This document shows, in pieces, positions 1 through 11,926 of a DNA stretch of 64,000 nucleotides (positions are counted from its first letter, which is position 1; the number at the start of each line of letters is the position of its first letter). Under the pieces are notes generated by a model. It did no database searches and had not been told where the DNA came from. It was given only the letters and a program-made list of their open reading frames with translations. The DNA comes from Diabrotica undecimpunctata (taxonomy: Eukaryota > Arthropoda > Insecta > Coleoptera > Chrysomelidae): assembly GCF_040954645.1 (NCBI RefSeq), contig NC_092804.1:91993862-92057861 (forward strand), written 5' to 3'. Both the position numbers and the translations under genes were made by a program.

Positions 1-1090
1 GTGCCTAAGCTTAACGACTTAAGATCTTTAACGCACCTAATACCAAATGATGCAAAACCTTTGTATTGCTCTCTTTTCAGAAACAATACAATAGAAGACG
101 ACATTAAAAGATTTTATATTTTTGATTAATTTCTTAAGTAATATAAAATATTCAAAAACAACGACTATTTTTGTCATACCCAAAAAGAAATAATAGCTTG
201 TGGCCTACCAATCATTCACTAAAAGTGATATTTTAATTACTCATCACTAGACCAAACGACCTCCATGTCGCTGGGTCTATTGATGTATAACACAATTACA
301 CAATGTGGCGAAAATCGTAAGTCGACCGAAAGACTTTATTTTTTTTTTGTTTTTCTTTAATATTGGCTAAGTTACTATTTTGCACTTATAAGAAACATAA
401 AAAACTGTGTTCGAAAACAAAAAATTACGACAATTGTAACATTATAGTGAATTTTAATAGAGTGAAAACTTTAAAGTCAAATATCTCAAACAATTTTTGG
501 CGCTTGGTCAAGTGATGCATTACGCCGTCCATATATAATTACGAGACAATATTCATATGCTGTGGCCAAATCGTCATATTTGCGTTACATTGTTATGTAT
601 ACGACAATCAGCTGTAAAAGTCATTGCCTTTTTTTTGCCGTATCATATTTTAGCATAGTCTTCTAATTTATTTTGTAGTATGTTAACTAAACCAGTTTAG
701 TTTGCGTGAAATGAATCCACAATTCGTCTAATAATATTATGTTTTTAAAACAGTTGTGTTTTTATGCTCATTCGTTCACCTTTTGTAAAGCAGTCTGTGC
801 AAATATTAGGGATTTACTTATATAATCTTTTTGTATATATAATTTGTTTATTGATTTTACTTTTTAGATAAAGTTTCATAATTATAGTCCTCTTGCTTTT
901 ATTATCTATGGTAATACATATACATACCCAATTCGAAAGGGAGAAAACCAGCGGGTTCTAGATTAAACATAGACATTCTTCTCTCTATCTCTCTATGTTA
1001 TATAAAGATCATCGTCATCGCATAGTCAAAACATAGCAAGATTCTATTGCCTTTTCTTCTTTTTGTCTCCTCATTTCTATTCTAAACTCA
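1..1090. other. AT-rich stretch without a recognisable gene
   Basis: No coding region with family similarity is visible. The segment at about 558-640 is repeated in diverged form at about 5923-6000, so at least this part belongs to the duplicated segments that fill the first 7 kb. Confidence 0.5.
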
Positions 1091-2205
1091 GCCACGTAAA
1101 TGACGTTTTAAAAATTTATGTCAATATTTCTGAAGTGCCTTTATTGGGATAATTTTTTTAAGCCTAGTTCGTTTGAATACAAGTAATTGATTTGATAGCC
1201 CCCAACAGAGAAGTATTGATTGTAGGTAGAATAGCAAGTGTTGATAAATATGATGGGTTGGTAGGTAGTCTCATTATTCCTAAATCTGATCATATGTTAC
1301 CTCCACCCTTCATTCGTAGACATCGTCTCGTGGCATCCTCCCAATTTAACTGGGTAATGCAGTTATTGAGAGAGCCTTTGGATATAGCTAGCTTAACGTT
1401 GGAGTTGAGATTGAGTTTCTTGTACGACATTGCTATCTTTATATATGTGTTTGACCTTGGCATTAGTTCCGTTCGGTATTGGTTAGTACTCGGACCTTTG
1501 TAAGTCGGAAAATACCTCTGATGGCTTTTCTAGCAATCCTTATTCCTGATCTAATTAATACGTTCTTGTCACATATCCACACATTAGCACTGGTTTAATC
1601 ACTGTTTTATATATCCTGCTTTTAGAGATTCGTATTAGACTTCTAGATTTAAAAGTGTTATAAGGGTTATATATACATCAATTGGCTACTTGAATATTCT
1701 CTTTTATTTCTTATGTGACAACGTTATCTACGACATCTAAAACGCTGCAATCTTTCAAAATGATATGGCTTTATCGTATAGCGTTACGTTATGCCCCACT
1801 CTACATCCTCTCTTTTGTATGTTAAAGAACATTTATTTTATTTTTTTATTAGTGACTATTAGACCGTTTTTTGCTGCTAATAGCATTATTTTATAGCATT
1901 CTAATATTTATTTTTTGGATTAAATCCAGATAGCAAATAGATATTCTTCACGTTCTCGAAGAAATATTATTCTAACACACAAAATTAATAAATTGCCAAA
2001 ACCTTCCGTGCATATTCTGTTCACTTATGAGGGGCAGCAATATCAGTACCAAAATAAGGCGTATAGTCCTGGACTGGCTAATTGTTGGATAATAGGAAGC
2101 ATGAGTGTAGCAGTTTTATTGCTTTCGGGACTGCACCAGGTATCGGGGAGCAGAAATATCATTACCAAGTTAATGCATATAGGAATTGTTGCTTGAACTT
2201 TATTA
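1090..2205. repeat. Segmental repeat, copy A left part
   Basis: This stretch recurs, diverged and with small indels, at 4214-5390. Recognisable shared stretches are the starts (GCCACGTAAAT), the middle (around 1560-1700 and 4740-4860) and the end (around 2190 and 5380). Copy A is interrupted at 2205 by a LINE that copy B lacks. Confidence 0.75.
1500..1900 (-). pseudogene. Very decayed LINE reverse-transcriptase relic
   Basis: Reading the minus strand of this repeat and its second copy (about 4620-5020) gives broken stretches resembling the thumb region after the RT catalytic site, for example 'LYKTVIKPVLMCGY', which in LINEs reads like LYKTLIRPVLTYG. Stops and frameshifts are frequent. No full domain survives, so the clade cannot be assigned. 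The small open frame at 1192-1503 on the plus strand is not conserved in copy B and is not proposed as a gene. Confidence 0.35.
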
Positions 2206-3190
2206 TTATTAACATCATTTAATCTTCGCTTATCCACTGCTGGACATAGATCTCCCTCATAATTTTCCATCTACTTTGATCTTGTGCCTCTTGCATCCAA
2301 TTCCTATGACAACGTTTTAGATCGTCAGTCCAACGTGTTGGTGGACGACCTCTGCTTCGGTAGGCATCATCTCTTGGTCTTCATTCCAGTATCCGCTTGT
2401 TCATCTATTATCTGTCATTCGAGCCACGTGACCTGCCCAGTTCCATTTCAGTGTTGCTACTCTCTCTACTGCATCAGCCACTCCTGTTCTTTGTCGTAGC
2501 TGGTGATTTGGGATCTTGTCTCGTAGTGAAACGCCCAACATAGCACGCTCCATCGCCCTTTGATACACACGGATCTTTTGAACTGTTCTCCTTGTCATGC
2601 TCAACGTTTCCGCACCGTAAGTTAACACTGGCAAAACACACTGATTAAACGTTTTTTCTTTTAAGGCATATTGGTATATCAGACGATTTGAAAATATGGT
2701 TCAGCTTGCCGAAGGCTGCCCAAGTCAGTCTTATATGACGGAGAAGCTCAACGGTTTGGTTATCTTTTCCTATGCGAATCTCATGACCTAGGTATTTCTA
2801 GGCCATTACCTGGTCTATGGATCTTGTTCCTACGCATATATCTTCGCTGACTACAAGATTTGTCATCATCTGGGTTTTAGATATATTTATTTTCAATCCC
2901 CCTTCTAGCGAGGAAAGGTAGAGCTGATTTAAAAGTTCTTTGGCCTCATCTATCCTATCAGCTATTAGTACAATATCATCTGCAAACCTTAGATGGCTAA
3001 GCTTTTCTCTGTTTATATTTATGCCCTTGTCGGTCAGTTTTGCCCTTTTACATATATATTTAAAAAGCGTAGTGAACAGTTTCGGCGATATGGTGTCCCT
3101 CTGGCGTACTCCACATTGTATCGGGAATTTCTGGGTTTGACGATCACCCACTCTAACACTGGCTGTTGCGATTTGGTATATGTGTTTAAT
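2206..3190 (-). pseudogene. 5'-truncated RTE-like LINE, reverse transcriptase remnant
   Basis: Minus-strand frames show an RT palm piece at 3253-2798 with the catalytic motif FADDIVLIAD and an upstream GVRQRDTISPKLF motif. A C-terminal piece at 2634-2401 has YGAETLSMTRR and WAGHVARMTDNR, typical of the end of RTE-type and related insect LINE ORF2. A frame break separates them. The element copies itself by target-primed reverse transcription. Only the 3' third is present. The left boundary is at an ATT-rich tail. The paralogous segment at 5367-5400 lacks the insertion and joins the two flanks directly, which defines the ends at about 2206 and 3190. RTE assignment is inference from C-terminal motifs. 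Confidence 0.8.
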
Positions 3191-4130
3191 TAACACATTA
3201 TTAAACAACACTATATTTCCTAGTAAAATCATCATGACTTTACAATAAGACAAATTTTCGATTGTTGGTTATGGAAACATCATGTACATACCACCGGGTT
3301 CCCTATGTGGATATCCAGCAAAATCCTTATACTCATGATACGGGAAACAAAAAACCAAAGATGAAAATATGCACCAAGAAACAGTGAGTTATAAAACAGT
3401 CGAATAAAATATAAGTTCTCGATTCAAATAGTCAAAAAATTAATGAATATCTTACTAAAATATAAATGAGGCCTATTTAAGATGTAATCCATTAACGGGC
3501 CAACGTACAAAGCACTCCTAGCATGTGCTAATAATATAGATCTCATAAGAAACTCTTCCGTCCGCAAATATCTTCAATAAAGTGAAGAGAGCACGAAAAA
3601 CGTTTTACTTAAAATCAACGAAATGAAAACCAAATACAAGCGAATCAACAGAAGAGACCAATTTAATAAATCTTGATAAAATATTAAAGTTAACAACTAC
3701 AATTTCATTAATATGGAACACTTTAAATATCTTAGATAAATAATCACGGTTAATAATAATGCCACTAAAGAAATACAGATCATAATTTAAACATTTTTCC
3801 TATTTTAATACATAGATGCGAATCATGGACAATGACTTAAACAGATAAAGAAGAACTACGAATATTTGAAAGGAATATAATAGGAAAAATTTTTTAACCT
3901 CATTATCATATCGCTACAAATCCGTACAGAAGAAGAACACATACTGAATAAAGAAAGCTCTTATAACGATATTGTTTAGGAAAATAAATTGCTTAAGGTA
4001 GATCGGACACATGCATAGACGCTAAGATGTCAAACTTGTAAAACTGGTATGAAAGGAAGTTAGCATAGAAGAATGCCACTTGGGCGTCTCAGTATGCAAT
4101 GAAGAGAAAACATCTAATCATATCTCAAAA
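3191..4130. repeat. Segmental repeat, copy A right part
   Basis: Matches 5390-5900 (copy B) and, more closely, 6007-6830 (copy C). Copies A and C agree nearly base for base over 3340-4100, with scattered substitutions. Confidence 0.75.
3480..4130 (+). pseudogene. Decayed LINE RT relic (copy A)
   Basis: Broken plus-strand reading resembles the C-terminal half of a LINE RT. About 3490-3560 recalls the ADD box with flanking residues, about 3600-3660 a KINEMKTKY-like motif, about 3700-3780 a HFKYL-like motif, and about 3820-3890 reads ESWTMT, stop, TDKEELRIFERNIIG, close to the usual ESWTLTKTDEEKLRIFERKIL. Many stops; not functional. Confidence 0.55.
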
Positions 4131-4213
4131 AATTAACATCGTGAAGGTTCTTCTTTGAACCCCATAACAAATGGCTAATCTTTTACTTTTCATTAAAAAT
4201 TTAAATTTTAATA

Positions 4214-5900
4214 AGCCACGTAAATAACGTTTTAAAAATTTATATCAATATTTCTGAAGTGCCTTTCCTGGGATAACTTTTTTTATTCTGGTTTGTTTGA
4301 TTACATGTAATTGATTTGATAGTCCCCAACAGATGAGTATTGACTATAGGTAGGATAGCAGGTAGTTGAACAGGCATGTGTTGATAAATATGATGGGTCG
4401 GTAGATAGTCTCATTATTCCTAAATCTGACCTCATGTTACCTTCCACCTTCATTTGTGGAAGTCCTAAGGAAATTTTTTCTCTTGGGGCAACCTCTAAAT
4501 TTAACTTGGCAATGCAGTTATTATAAAGCCTTTGGATACAGCCAGCGCAACTTTAGCATTGAGATTTAGCTTCTTGTACGACGTTGCTGTCTTTATATAC
4601 GTGTTTGACCTTGGCATTATTTCCGTTCGTTAATGGTTAGTACGCGGACCTTTGTAAGTCGGAAAATACTTCTGATGGCTTTTATAGCAATCCTGATCTA
4701 ATTAATACCTGAGTTTCACGTACATTGTTTTGTCAGCGTTCTCGTCACATATCCACACATTAGCACTGGTTTAATCACTGTTTTATATATCCTGATTTAA
4801 GAGAGTCGTATTAGACTTCTGAATTTAAAAGTATTATAAGAGTTATGTATACATCAGTTAGCTACCTGAATATTCCCTTTTATTTCTTATGTTACAAAGT
4901 TATCTACGATATCTAAAACGTTTCAATCCTTTAAAATTATATGGGTTTACTGTTACGTTATGCCCTTCTCTACGTCATCTCTTTTGTATGTTAAAGAACA
5001 TTTATATGCTTTATTACTGACTATTAGACCGTTTTTTTTATGCTAATTATTTTATTATTTTAAAAACATTATTTTATAGCATCCTAATATTTAATTTATG
5101 GATTAAATCCGGATAGCAAATTGATATTCTTCACTTTCTCGGAAAAATAATATTCTAACATACAAAATCCTATTAAATTGCCAAAACCTTCCTTGTATAT
5201 TCTATTCACTCATGAGGGGCAGCAGCAATATCAGTACCATAATAAGGCGTGTAGTACTGGACTGGCTAATCGTTGGATAATGGGAAGCATGAGTTTTAAT
5301 GTTTTCGGGACTGCCATCTGTTAGCCGAGAGCAGAGATATCAGTACCAAGTTAATGCATTATAGTAATTGTTGCTTGAACTTTATTATTATTAAACAACA
5401 CTATATTTTCTAGTAAAATCATCATGACTTTACAGTAAGACAAATTTTAGAACGTTGGTTATGGAAACATCATGTACATACCACCAGGTTCCCTATGTCG
5501 ATATTAAGCAAAATCGTTGTCATAATGATACGGCAAACAAAAATCCAGAAATAAAAATATGCACCAAGAAACTCTGTTTTATTCAATACTCTGTTTAGCC
5601 GAATAAACTACAGATTCTTGATTCAAATAGTCAAAAAATCAATAAACAGCTTAATAAATTAGAAATAACGCCTATTTAAGATGTAATCCACTAACGGGCC
5701 AAGGTACAAAGCACTCCTGGCATATGCTAATGATATGGATCTCATAAGAAACTCTCTCCGGTCCGCAAACATATTTAACAAAGTGCACGAAAAATGTTTC
5801 ACTTAAAATCAACGAAATGAAAACAAAATAAAAGCGAATCAACAGAAGAGACCAATTTAATAAATTTAGAAAAAACATTAAAGTCAACAACTACAATTTC
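4214..5900. repeat. Segmental repeat, copy B
   Basis: Second copy of 1090-2205 joined directly to a copy of 3191-3700. It lacks the RTE-like insertion and so preserves the pre-insertion sequence near 5370-5400. It carries its own relic of the minus-strand RT piece (about 4620-5020) and of the plus-strand piece (about 5690-5900). Confidence 0.75.
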
Positions 5901-6006
5901 GAAAGTATGGAACATTTTAAATTTGCTGTGGCAAAATTATCATACTTGGGTTACATTGATATTTATGCGGCAATCAGCTGTAAAAGTCATTGCCTTTTTT
6001 TCTGTC

Positions 6007-6890
6007 GGGAAACGGGAAACAAAAAACCAAAGATGAAAATATGCAACAAGAAACACTGAGTTATAAAACAGTCGAATAAAATATAAGTTCTCGATTCAAA
6101 TAGTCAAAAAATTAATGAACATCTTACTAAAATATAAATGAGGCCCATTTAAGATGTAATCCATTAACGGGCCAACGTACAAAGCACTCCTAGCATGTGC
6201 TAATGATATAGATCTCATAAGAAACCCTTCCGTCCGCAAACATCTTCAATAAAGTGAAGAGAGCACGAAAAACGTTTTACTTAAAATTAACGAAATGAAA
6301 ACCAAATACAAGCGAATCAACAGAAGAGACCAATTTAATAAATCTTGATAAAATATTAAAGTTAACAACTACAATTTCATTAATATGGAACAATTTAAAT
6401 ATCTTAGATAAATAATCACGGTTAATAATAATGCCACTAAAGAAATACAGATCATAATTTAAACTTTTTACCTATTTTAATACATAGATGCGAATCATGG
6501 ACAATGACTAAAACAGATAAAGAAGAACTACGAATATTTGAAAGGAATATAATAGGAAAATTTTTTTAACCTCATTATCATATCGCTACAAATTCGTACA
6601 GAAGAAGAACACATACTGAATAAAGAAAGCTCTTATAACGATATTGTTTAGGAAAATAAATTGCTTAAGGTAGATCGGACACATGCATAGCCGCCAAGAT
6701 GTCAAACTTGTAAAACTGGTATGGAAGAAACTTAGCACAGAAGAATGCCACTTGGGTGTCTCAGTATACAATGGAGAGAAAACATCCAATCATATCTTAG
6801 AAAATTAACATTTCATTGAAGATTCGTGGAAAATCGATCAACTTGGAAAAAAGTTGTAGTTAGCGAAGACCCACCCAGTGTTGTAGCGCT
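6007..6890 (+). pseudogene. Segmental repeat copy C with decayed LINE RT relic
   Basis: Third copy of the 3340-4130 segment and its closest relative. The same ESWTMT and TDKEELRIFERNIIG remnants are at about 6490-6560. Here the relic continues further, through about 6800-6880, where a RSTWKKVVVSEDP-like end resembles the W/K-rich tail of LINE ORF2. It is non-coding now. Confidence 0.55.
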
Positions 6891-7355
6891 ACGTAATAAT
6901 GACAATAAAGAAAAAAGAGAAACAGTGACAAAAAGCAACAAAAATGGACTAATGGAGCACAGCTGCTTCAAAATCATGATAAGAAATACAATAGATGATT
7001 GACGGATTCGAGAAACTTGAAACTTGAGAAAGGCACTCTGCCGAAACAGCTGTAGTGATAAGAGATAAGCTTGTTAAATAAAATGGAATTAACATACGAC
7101 ATTATATACGCTATAATAACTAGACACCTTGTATGATACGGACATATAAGGAGAAAGTCATGAAACAATAAACTACCCAATATTCGTTATGAGTGAAATC
7201 GATATGAATAAAGAAAATGAGGAAAACTATGGCAAAAGGTAAAAAAAGTAGTGATTAAAAAATGAGAGAGGTACCTTGTGGACAACATGTGCTTAATTAG
7301 GAACGACTTGAGATACATAATCAGAAGACGACAAAGGAAAATCTATATAATATAT
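6890..7355. other. AT-rich spacer, no feature seen
   Basis: No family similarity seen. It ends at the left boundary of the DIRS element. Confidence 0.4.
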
Positions 7356-7377
7356 ATTATATTCGGCCTCATCTCAT

Positions 7378-7490
7378 AAATAAATAAATTGTAGTATCTC
7401 CGCCTATGGCTAATTACTCACATTTTAAAGTTAGTATAAACAACCGCTCGAAACCTCTTCTCAGCATCTCTGGTCTATACTCTTCAGTCT
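7378..7490 (+). repeat. DIRS left inverted terminal repeat
   Basis: Reverse complement of about 13946-14062. The shared part runs from the A/T stretch with AAATTGTAGTATCTCCGCC through CTTCAGTCT. The outer 22 bases (7356-7377) are not in the right repeat but appear inverted in the ICR at 13793-13815. Confidence 0.88.
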
Positions 7491-7663
7491 TCGTTTATGT
7501 GATAATTGCTACACACACAGCGCGTAAAACTAATTCGGCAACGAATTACCAAAAAAAATCGTTCACGGCGTCATTTATCATATCCAAATTCATAACACCG
7601 AGCTTGAAAAGTGATACTCAAGCAGAAATTTCAGATAATGAAAGTGTTTCAAGTGTTGGTTAA
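7406..7663 (+). pseudogene. Possible DIRS gag 5' segment
   Basis: An 85-codon open frame starts inside the left terminal repeat and ends in an acidic/serine stretch (residues ~70-85, SDTQAEISDNESVSSVG). Its position directly after the left repeat is where DIRS gag normally starts, but the sequence itself is not recognisable as gag. The first ~28 codons are just the terminal repeat. The tandem array begins right after its stop, so the rest of gag lies about 4 kb downstream. Confidence 0.35.
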
Positions 7664-7739
7664 AATTGTTGTCTCAGAGGGGAATTAAGATAAGAATATA
7701 TTAAGTACATAAGGTAGGTGGTAATAAATACTATCGCAG

Positions 7740-10700
7740 GGTTGACCTGACCGAAATATTCACAATTATTATTTGTCTGTCATGACGAATATTAACAATA
7801 TTGGAATACTTAATAAATTTTTTCAATTTTTCTTCTTTCACTTGGAAAGTATTCAAGTAAATATTTGTTTGTGATGACAAATATCGTCAATAATATAGTT
7901 GGTAATACCGTGTATATAATATTATCACATGTGTAAATAACAAATTGTTATTAAGAATAACAAATAAACTTACCTACTATAGGTTTTTTGTGTTGACACC
8001 TGACTAAAATATTCACAATTAACATTTGTCTGTGATGACGAATACTAACAATATTGGAATACTTAATAAAATTTTTTCAATTTTTCTTCTTTCACTTGGA
8101 AAATATTCAAGTAAATATTTGTTTGTGATGACAAATATCGTCAATAATATAGTTGGTAATACCGTGTATATAATATTATCACATGTGTAAATAACAAATT
8201 GTTATTAAGAATAACAAATAAACTTACCTACTATATGTGTTTGTGTTGACACCTGACTAAAATATTCACAAATAACATTTGTCTGTGATGACGAATACTA
8301 ACAATATGGAAATACTTAATAAAATTTTTTCATTTTTTCTTCTTTCACTTGGAAAGTATTCAAGTAAATATTTGTTTGTGATGACAAATATCGTCAATAA
8401 TATAGTTGGTAATACCGTGTATATAATATTATCACATGTGTAAATAACAAATTGTTATTAAGAATAACAAATAAACTTACCTACTATAGGTGTTTGTGTT
8501 GACACCTGACTAAAATATTCACAATTAACATTTGTCTGTGACAACGAATATTAACAATATTGGAATACTTATAAAAATTTTCATTTTTTCTTCCTTCCTT
8601 TTGGAAACTATCCAAATAAATATTTGTTTGTGATGACAAATATCGTCAATAATATAGTTGGTAATACCATATAAAATATTATCACATGTGTAAATAAAGA
8701 ATTGTTATTAAGAATAACAAATAAACTTGCCTGCTATAGGTGTTTGTGATGACACCTCTACTATAGGTGTTTGTGATGACACCTGACTAAAATATTCACA
8801 ATTAACATTTGTCTTTGATGACGAATATCAACAATATTGGAATGCTTATAAAAATTTTCATTTTTTCTTCCTTCTTTTTGGATATTATCCAAATAAATAT
8901 TTGTTTGTGATGACAAATATCGTCAATAATGTAGTTGGTAATACCATATATATAATATTATCACATGTGTAAATAAAAAATTGTTATTAAGAACAACAAA
9001 TAAACTTACCTACTATAGGTGTTTGTGATGACACCTGACTAAAATATTCACAATTAACATTTGTCTGTGATAACGAATATTAACAATATTGGAATACTTA
9101 TAAAAATTTTCATTTTTTCTTCCTTCTTTTTAGAAATTGTCCAAATAAATATTTGTTTGTGAGGACAAATATCGTCAATAATATAGTTGGTAATACCATA
9201 TATAATATTATCACATGTGTAAATAAAAAATTGTTATTAAGAACAACAAATAAACTTACCTACTATAGGTGTTTGTGATGACACCTCTACTATAGGTGTT
9301 TGTGATGACACCTGACTAAAATATTCACAATTAACATTTGTCTGTAATAACGAATATTAACAATATTGGAATACTTATAAAAATTTTCATTTTTTCTTCC
9401 TTCTTTTTAGAAATTGTCCAAATAAATATTTGTTTGTGATGACAAGTATCGTCAATAATATAGTTGGTAATACCATATATATAATATTATCACATGTGTA
9501 AATAAAAAATTGTTTTTAAGAACAACAAATAAACTTACCTACTATAGGTGTTTGTGATGACACCTCTACTACAGGTGTTTGTGATGACACCTGACTAAAA
9601 TATTCACAATTAACATTTGTCTTTGATGACGAATATCAACAATATTGGAATGCTTATAAAAATTTTCATTTTTTCTTCCTTCTTTTTGGATATTATCCAA
9701 ATAAATATTTGTTTGTGATGACAAATATCGTCAATAATGTAGTTGGTAATACCATATATATAATATTATCACATGTGTAAATAAAAAATTGTTATTAAGA
9801 ACAACAAATAAACTTACCTACTATAGGTGTTTGTGATGACACCTGACTAAAATATTCACAATTAACATTTGTCTGTGATGACGAATACTAACAATATGGA
9901 AATACTTAATAAAATTTTTTCATTTTTTCTTCTTTCACTTGGAAAGTATTCAAGTAAATATTTGTTTGTGATGACAAATATCGTCAATAATATAGTTGGT
10001 AATACCGTGTATATAATATTATCACATGTGTAAATAACAAATTGTTATTAAGAATAACAAATAAACTTACCTACTATAGGTGTTTGTGTTGACACCTGAC
10101 TAAAATATTCACAATTAACATTTGTCTGTGACAACGAATATTAACAATATTGGAATACTTATAAAAATTTTCATTTTTTCTTCCTTCCTTTTGGAAACTA
10201 TCCAAATAAATATTTGTTTGTGATGACAAATATCGTCAATAATATAGTTGGTAATACCATATAAAATATTATCACATGTGTAAATAAAGAATTGTTATTA
10301 AGAATAACAAATAAACTTGCCTGCTATAGGTGTTTGTGATGACACCTCTACTATAGGTGTTTGTGATGACACCTGACTAAAATATTCACAATTAACATTT
10401 GTCTTTGATGACGAATATCAACAATATTGGAATGCTTATAAAAATTTTCATTTTTTCTTCCTTCTTTTTGGATATTATCCAAATAAATATTTGTTTGTGA
10501 TGACAAATATCGTCAATAATGTAGTTGGTAATACCATATATATAATATTATCACATGTGTAAATAAAAAATTGTTATTAAGAACAACAAATAAACTTACC
10601 TACTATAGGTGTTTGTGATGACACCTGACTAAAATATTCACAATTAACATTTGTCTGTGATAACGAATATTAACAATATTGGAATACTTATAAAAATTTT

Positions 10701-11720
10701 CATTTTTTCTTCCTTCTTTTTAGAAATTGTCCAAATAAATATTTGTTTGTGAGGACAAATATCGTCAATAATATAGTTGGTAATACCATATATAATATTA
10801 TCACATGTGTAAATAAAAAATTGTTATTAAGAACAACAAATAAACTTACCTACTATAGGTGTTTGTGATGACACCTCTACTATAGGTGTTTGTGATGACA
10901 CCTGACTAAAATATTCACAATTAACATTTGTCTGTAATAACGAATATTAACAATATTGGAATACTTATAAAAATTTTCATTTTTTCTTCCTTCTTTTTAG
11001 AAATTGTCCAAATAAATATTTGTTTGTGATGACAAGTATCGTCAATAATATAGTTGGTAATACCATATATATAATATTATCACATGTGTAAATAAAAAAT
11101 TGTTTTTAAGAACAACAAATAAACTTACCTACTATAGGTGTTTGTGATGACACCTCTACTACAGGTGTTTGTGATGACACCTGACTAAAATATTCACAAT
11201 TAACATTTGTCTGTGATGACGAATACTAACAATATTGGAATACTTTATAAATTTTTTCATTTTTTCTTCGTTCACGTTGGAAAGTATCCAAGTAAATATT
11301 TGTTTGTGATGACAAATATCGTCAATAATATAGTTGGTAATACCATATATATAATATTATCACATGTGTAAATAAAAAATTGTTATTAAGAACAACAAAT
11401 AAACTTACCTACTATAGGTGTTTGTGATGACACCTGACTAAAATATTCACGATTAACATTTGTCTGTGATGACGAATATTAACAATAGTGGATTAATTAT
11501 AAAAAATTTTTTATGTTTTCTTCTATCACTTTGGAAATTATCTAAGTAAATATTTGGGTGTGATGACAAATGATCGTCAATAATATATATATATTATTGT
11601 GTATATAATATTATCACATGTGTAAATAGAGAATAACAAATAAACTTAACTACTATAGGTGTTTGTGTTGACACCTGACCGAAATATGCACAATTAATAT
11701 TTGTCTGTGATGGCGAATAT
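7740..11720 (+). repeat. Tandem array of ~16 hairpin-rich repeats of 252-279 bp
   Basis: The landmark CCTGAC recurs at 7746, 7999, 8252, 8505, 8782, 9034, 9311, 9590, 9842, 10095, 10372, 10624, 10901, 11180, 11433 and 11674. The ~25-bp longer units carry a second copy of the AGGTGT palindrome. Each unit contains three palindromes with nearly the same 8-nt centre (TTGTGATG or CTGTGATG) and arms ATATTTGT/ACAAATAT, ATTTGT/ACGAAT and AGGTGT/ACACCT. Two further hairpins occur: ACTTG/CAAGT or TTTGG/CCAAA, and TTGTTATT/AATAACAA with an AAG loop. The first and last units are the most diverged. No open frame is conserved across units. The array sits between the left terminal repeat and recognisable gag sequence. 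Confidence 0.95.
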
Positions 11721-11926
11721 AAACAATAGTGGCTTAGTTAATAAATTTTTTATTTATTCTTCATGGTTTCAAATACCAGAAGCTGCGAACATAATACATG
11801 CGGCACAAAACAGAGAAACCTATCGTTTGATGGTCGCCAATATAGTTGTTAATATCTATAATACAGTTGTAGTGACAAACTTAAGCATATGGTTTGAAAT
11901 AAATAGGTTCAGGCCAGATAGAGGTA

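Noticed and set aside
1192..1503. 103-codon open frame
   Set aside because: Not conserved in the duplicate at 4314-4650, where indels break it; no family resemblance.
7740..11720. CRISPR-like array or hammerhead ribozyme satellite
   Set aside because: Units are ~253 bp with no short repeat/spacer pattern. TGATGA and CGAA occur together but no second stem or GAAA core of a hammerhead could be formed.
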